A stretch of DNA of 64,000 nucleotides from Quillaja saponaria (lineage: Eukaryota > Streptophyta > Magnoliopsida > Fabales > Quillajaceae): NCBI GenBank assembly GCA_029379385.1, contig CM055605.1, forward strand, positions 6,979,001-7,043,000, given 5' to 3'. Both the position numbers and the translations under genes were made by a program. This document shows, piece by piece, positions 61,299-64,000 of the stretch. The number at the start of each line of letters is the position of its first letter. Within the stretch, counting starts at the first letter, position 1. The notes under the pieces are model-generated. The model saw only the letters and a program-made list of their open reading frames with translations. It was not told where the DNA came from and did no database searches.

Positions 61299-63280
61299 AT
61301 GGCATCATCACCGTTGAACAAGATCGAACGAGCTCACCAGATGTACCGTGACGGAAGTTACGATGAAGCACTAGGGTTTTACACAGAAGCTCTTGGGATG
61401 GCTAAGACAAAATCCCAGAAGATCGCTTTGCATAGTAATAGAGCTGCTTGTTATCTTAAACTTCACGATTTCAAAAAGGTATGGTTTTTCTTCTTGGGAA
61501 ACTGCTAAAGTATTAATGATTGTTAACAGCTATGAAATTGTTACATTTTTTTTGTTTTTTTGTGGGTTCGTGTTGGAAGGTTTTGTATGTCCAAATTACG
61601 CTGCCAATCATGTTTATATTTCGAAATGATTCTGGGTGTTTTTTCTTGTTAGCAGCAGTAATCATGTTGTTGGCAAAATGATTGCTTTATACTTGATATC
61701 ATAAGTAAAATGAAAAAAAAATAGTAACTTTAACATTAAATAACGAAATATTTGGATTATACCCATTTTCTTTATACCAAATTCAATTAGACTTTTTATT
61801 CATATGTGCAAATAATAAGTAATATAAATAAAGGACTAATCACAACATTTGGTGTAACTTTCTTCTCTAAAAGTAGATCTGGAAATTGGTAAAAAGTTCA
61901 CCTTGGTTGTGTATTTGAAAAAACTGATAATGACCGGAAACTCATATATAACCAAATTTAGCTAAGTATGTGCTTACGTTCATATTTGTCAGAATCTCTT
62001 ATGGAAGGTGAAACTTTTGCAACTACCTTATGAAATTTTTCAATGGAATTGGTGCCTTGTGGTAGATTCTTCAACTGCCTTAAGTCAAATTCATACTCTT
62101 TGGCGCAGGCAAATATGAGAATATTATCTATAATCCAAGTAGCCTTTGGTTGCTAATATCATATCCCTGTATGTCCATTCCCCTTTTCCCCTCATCTTCC
62201 ACCATGTTGGTCTCTTTCTTCTGAAATTTGGTTCTCAGACATGTTAGGACATTTGCAAGCAAGTACTTTATTTGTAAGACAAAATCTGTTGGGTAAAATA
62301 CTTTATATTTTTTCAATCACCTAGGTTGTGTTTAAAAGCACAATGGGGACCGTCTTTGTCGAGTCTCTGGCACATATAAGAAACAATTTGAAATTTTATT
62401 TATGTTCTGGGCCTTCGGGCATTTCATTTGGATAACTCATGTTTTCCATAGATTATGTCATTTAGATTGCATCCTACAGTCGGAACTGGTCATTAGGGTT
62501 TTAAAAATATATTAGATAAGTTCCTTCAGAGTAGGTATGAGTTAGGAGCTTCCGTTAGGCCAATACCATCTGAACCAACTATATTAAATTATCATGTTCC
62601 ACACTTCCACAATTTTTCTTTTTCTTTTTTTATTTTTCCTGAAATTATTCTTTTGGCACATTGAAGCATTGATGGAATTATGGAAATAAGAAAGCATCTG
62701 AAGGTGATAGTTTGTACTTTGTTGGCCTCATCGGTAATTTTTGCACTTCACTGGAGGCCCAAAATTGGATTCCATCTCCAGCAGCAAATTTGGGACCCAT
62801 CTCAATAGATGAGGAGTACAAACCTGATACTGTTGACTAAGGGTACAGGTACAACTGTACAAGTGTCTTCCAATTGATGGATCACATAAGAAAATAATGT
62901 CTGAATGAATTACCTTTATTCTGATATGGAACTTAAGACCTACCTGTTGTAATATGTCGACAAATTTGTGAGAGCTAATTCTTGACCATGGGCGTCAGAT
63001 TTCAATACCCACTAGCAGTAAAGATTTTGGCTGCTGTTGTTGTTTTCTTCTCTTTTATATTTCTATGTAACTGCTCTTACTACCTCCTCAGGCAGCAGAG
63101 GAATGTACCTCAGTGCTTGAGCTTGATTACAACCACACTGGAGCTTTGATGCTTCGAGCTCAAACGCTGGTCACCCTCAGGGAGTACCATTCAGCACTGT
63201 TTGATGTCAATAGGCTTTTGGAGTTGAATCCATCCTCTGAAGTTTATCAAAATCTTCAAGCTCGTTTGAGGACACAATTG
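61299..63280 (+). CDS. TPR-repeat protein, 5' part of gene (exons 1-2), runs off the window
   Basis: Exon 1 is 61299-61478 and exon 2 is 63092-63280, joined in phase 0 (HDFKK/AAEECTS). Exon 2 ends at donor TTG/GTAGAG and the next exon lies beyond 64000, so only 123 residues are visible. Seen: three tandem tetratricopeptide repeats starting near residues 7, 46 and 80, with typical helices (KIERAHQMYRDGSYDEALGF, IALHSNRAACYLKLHDF, GALMLRAQTLVTLREYHSAL, DVNRLLELNPSS). TPRs form a protein-binding scaffold; the LHSNRAACYLK motif is of the kind found in co-chaperone TPR domains that hold Hsp70/Hsp90 tails, but function cannot be settled without the C-terminus. The start is the first ATG in frame, MASSPLNKIERA. 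A CT-rich leader lies at 61130-61180. Confidence 0.85.
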
Positions 63281-63434
63281 GTAGAGCATCATTTACCCTT
63301 TGCTCATATTTTCTCAGCTGTTACTAAACATGCACACACACACACTCAAACGTGACACAGACATAGCTGCATGCATATATGTATGTTCGTATACTTTAGA
63401 AGGTTAAAAGCATTGAGGGGTAGCATAATGTAAG

Positions 63435-63808
63435 TGATGGAGAATAGAGAAATAGAAATTAGGATTTATAATTTAATAATTTTTAAATTCTCTTTTAAAT
63501 CATCTAATATTAGGAGTTATTTGTTTTTTTTTATTAGGATTCTAGCTGGGTTTCCTTTTTATTAGAACTTTTAGGGTTATAATAACCCCTAGTATTACAT
63601 TGTAAAAGAGTTTTTTGATAAAATTATAAATTGTACCTTCGATAAAATACTTGTTCTAAGGGTTAGGGTTAGGGTTAGACTTGAATCCTAGTAAAACAAT
63701 ATTAATAACTCTTAATTATACTAAAATATTATTTATAACTTCTAATATTAGATAATTTAAAAACTATTAAATTATAAATCCTAATTTCTATTTCTTTGTT
63801 ATCCATCA
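63435..63808. mobile_element. MITE with 73-bp terminal inverted repeats in a TPR-gene intron
   Basis: The left arm TGATGGAGAATAGAGAAATA and the inverse right arm TGATGGATAACAAAGAAATA continue as near-perfect inverted repeats through GAAATTAGGATTTATAATTT. Direct repeats GTAAG flank it at 63430-63434 and 63809-63813. Total 374 bp. The interior contains three GGGTTA units at about 63659-63678. Confidence 0.8.
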
Positions 63809-64000
63809 GTAAGATCCGACATTATAGGATGATTAGATGATCTCTTTTTCCCTTTCAATCTGATTGGATGTGATGACTATGATCAATGTGAATGTTATCT
63901 CACTGCTATCCTTAAAAGTGTTTGCTTCTTAGTTGTGCTAGCAATTTGTCCTCTTACAAATCATGATCAACTTTTTCTTTATAATCCATCATTTGTACAA

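Noticed and set aside
63659..63678. Interstitial telomere
   Set aside because: Only three GGGTTA units, of non-plant type, inside a MITE.

Overview
The window is nuclear DNA from a flowering plant, almost certainly a eudicot. It is AT-rich, its genes are split by GT-AG introns, and it encodes plant-only families (NAC, LBD/LOB, plant CCT-motif). Intergenic and intronic DNA is full of plant-type transposon debris (tRNA-derived SINEs, MITEs, MULE-like and hAT-like elements, a solo LTR) and TA-rich microsatellites. Species cannot be named from the sequence alone.

Layout. 1-325 (-): decayed copy of elongation factor 2 with stops and frameshifts. 913-3923 (-): complete five-exon PGAP3/PER1-like gene for GPI-anchor lipid remodelling. 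5275-6410: diverged tandem duplication in non-coding DNA. 8300-9760 (-): three-exon NAC transcription factor of the JUB1/NAC042 type. 11489-11687: SINE. 17117-31189: a complex tandem duplication in which an ancestral block A-X-B became A1-B1-A2-X-B2; X carries the only LBD4-like gene (24771-27721, +), and copy 1 has lost X. A solo LTR with an exceptionally dense heat-shock-element array (17671-18381) sits inside A1. 32757-33910 (-): CCT-motif gene. 34000-40860: gene-poor, with an Au-like SINE. 40867-45857 (-): nine-exon gene of the At4g15545/NAI2-interacting-protein type. 46668-48700 (-): tandem pseudogene of the next gene. 49826-59215 (-): cyclin T, whose 4.3-kb 5'UTR intron holds two hAT-like elements facing each other. 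61299 to beyond 63280 (+): 5' part of a TPR protein gene running off the window.

The genes are independent units, not an operon or metabolic cluster: three transcription factors (NAC, LBD, CCT), one transcription-elongation cyclin, one GPI-anchor enzyme, one ER-body-related coiled-coil protein and one TPR protein. The most unusual objects are the solo LTR with about 24 perfectly spaced TTC/GAA half-sites upstream of a TATAAATAGG box on the minus strand, the duplication/deletion history around the LBD gene, and the intronic hairpin in cyclin T. Exon limits were placed by hand from splice sites and reading phase; every multi-exon CDS closes in frame.
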